This document shows, in pieces, positions 63,702 to 64,000 of a stretch of 64,000 bases of DNA. A model generated the notes under the pieces. It was not told the DNA's origin and did no database searches. It saw nothing but the letters and a program-made list of their open reading frames with translations. The first letter of the stretch is position 1. The number at the start of each line of letters is the position of its first letter. The position numbers and the translations under genes are program-made. The DNA is from Variovorax sp. J22P240 (GTDB lineage: Bacteria > Pseudomonadota > Gammaproteobacteria > Burkholderiales > Burkholderiaceae_C): NCBI RefSeq assembly GCF_030316855.1, contig NZ_JASZYR010000002.1, forward strand, positions 434,001 to 498,000, in the 5' to 3' direction.

Positions 63702-64000
63702 ATGAAAGCCATAGAGATCACATCGTTCGGCCCCCCCGAGGTGCTGCGCATGGTGGAGCGTCCCACACCCGTCGCGGGCGAGGGAGAACTGCTGATTCGC
63801 GTGGCCGCAAGCGGCGTGAATCGCCCTGACGTGCTTCAGCGGATGGGCCACTACCCGGTGCCGCCGGGAGCGTCGGACTTGCCCGGCCTTGAAGTAGCGG
63901 GCGAGATCGTGTCGGGCGACGGGAAGGCGTTGGCCGATGCCGGTTTCAAGATCGGCGACCACGTCTGCGCGCTGGTCGCGGGCGGCGGCTATGCCGAGTT
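63702..64000 (+). CDS. NAD(P)H-quinone oxidoreductase, PIG3 type (5' part, cut by window edge)
   Basis: First 99 codons of a medium-chain dehydrogenase without zinc: MKAIEITSFGPPEVLRMVERPTP, ELLIRVAASGVNRPDVLQRMGHYPVPPGASDLPGLEVAGEIV, GDHVCALVAGGGYAE. The NRPDVLQR.G.YPPPPGAS-like block is that of PIG3/quinone oxidoreductases (NADPH-dependent quinone reduction). The NADPH-binding half lies outside the window. AGAGAAG six bases before the ATG. Confidence 0.9.
   Translation, partial: MKAIEITSFGPPEVLRMVERPTPVAGEGELLIRVAASGVNRPDVLQRMGHYPVPPGASDLPGLEVAGEIVSGDGKALADAGFKIGDHVCALVAGGGYAE

Overview
The window reads as chromosomal DNA of a Burkholderiales beta-proteobacterium, most likely Comamonadaceae and close to Variovorax. 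This rests on family knowledge and was not searched. Reasons: high GC; grpE-dnaK-dnaJ with sigma-32-like promoters; four TctC/Bug solute-binding proteins in 20 kb; rpsO-pnp; rpsU-yqeY; and a short dispersed repeat of a type I associate with this family. No rRNA, tRNA, CRISPR array, prophage or insertion sequence was seen.

Layout. 0-2 kb: tail of a type II dehydroquinase, an enolase-superfamily enzyme and 3-methyladenine glycosylase I. 2-6.8 kb: the prkA-yeaH-ycgB stress operon on the minus strand behind a sigma-54-like promoter. 7.3-12 kb: divergent catabolic locus (Bug + fumarylacetoacetase-like hydrolase, against GntR + Bug + a ModA-like binding protein without signal peptide), then a dead hydrolase fragment. 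12-18 kb: dnaJ, dnaK, grpE, FKBP, a small winged-helix regulator, psd. 18-31 kb: oxidative uronate/aldarate pathway in two divergent arms around a second GntR gene (uronate dehydrogenase, lactonase, TRAP transporter, galactarate dehydratase, SDR, Bug; and Bug, KdgD, a lipoprotein, 2-ketoglutarate semialdehyde dehydrogenase). 31-38.8 kb: housekeeping genes (mog, darP, pmbA, bioMNY, DUF6314, nudix, yqeY, rpsU, YhiN-type flavoprotein). 38.9-55.7 kb: nitrate assimilation (cobA, ybiB, nasA, nirD, nirB, a PP2C-kinase fusion, a nitrate MFS transporter, an ANTAR/P-box protein, nrtDBA, NasR). 55.7-64 kb: tsaD, alpha/beta hydrolase, hsp20, a LIV-type binding protein, an aminotransferase, rpsO, pnp and a partial quinone oxidoreductase.

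How it works together. Uronates would enter by the TRAP system, be oxidised to the lactone (Udh), opened by the SMP-30 lactonase, dehydrated by GarD and KdgD, and oxidised to 2-oxoglutarate. Nitrate would enter by the ABC or MFS transporter, be reduced by NasA and NirBD with siroheme from CobA, and be controlled at initiation by sigma-54 and at elongation by ANTAR antitermination.

The most interesting region is 49.5-55.7 kb. The nrtA leader has a consensus sigma-54 promoter, two adjacent hexaloop hairpins (loops AACGAA and AACGGC, with the A1/G4 pattern recognised by ANTAR proteins) and a strong terminator. A related arrangement precedes the nitrate MFS gene. Two different ANTAR proteins flank these targets: a classical NIT-ANTAR NasR, and an unusual protein with a degenerate receiver-like N-terminus, ANTAR and two P-box (PilJ-like) helices.
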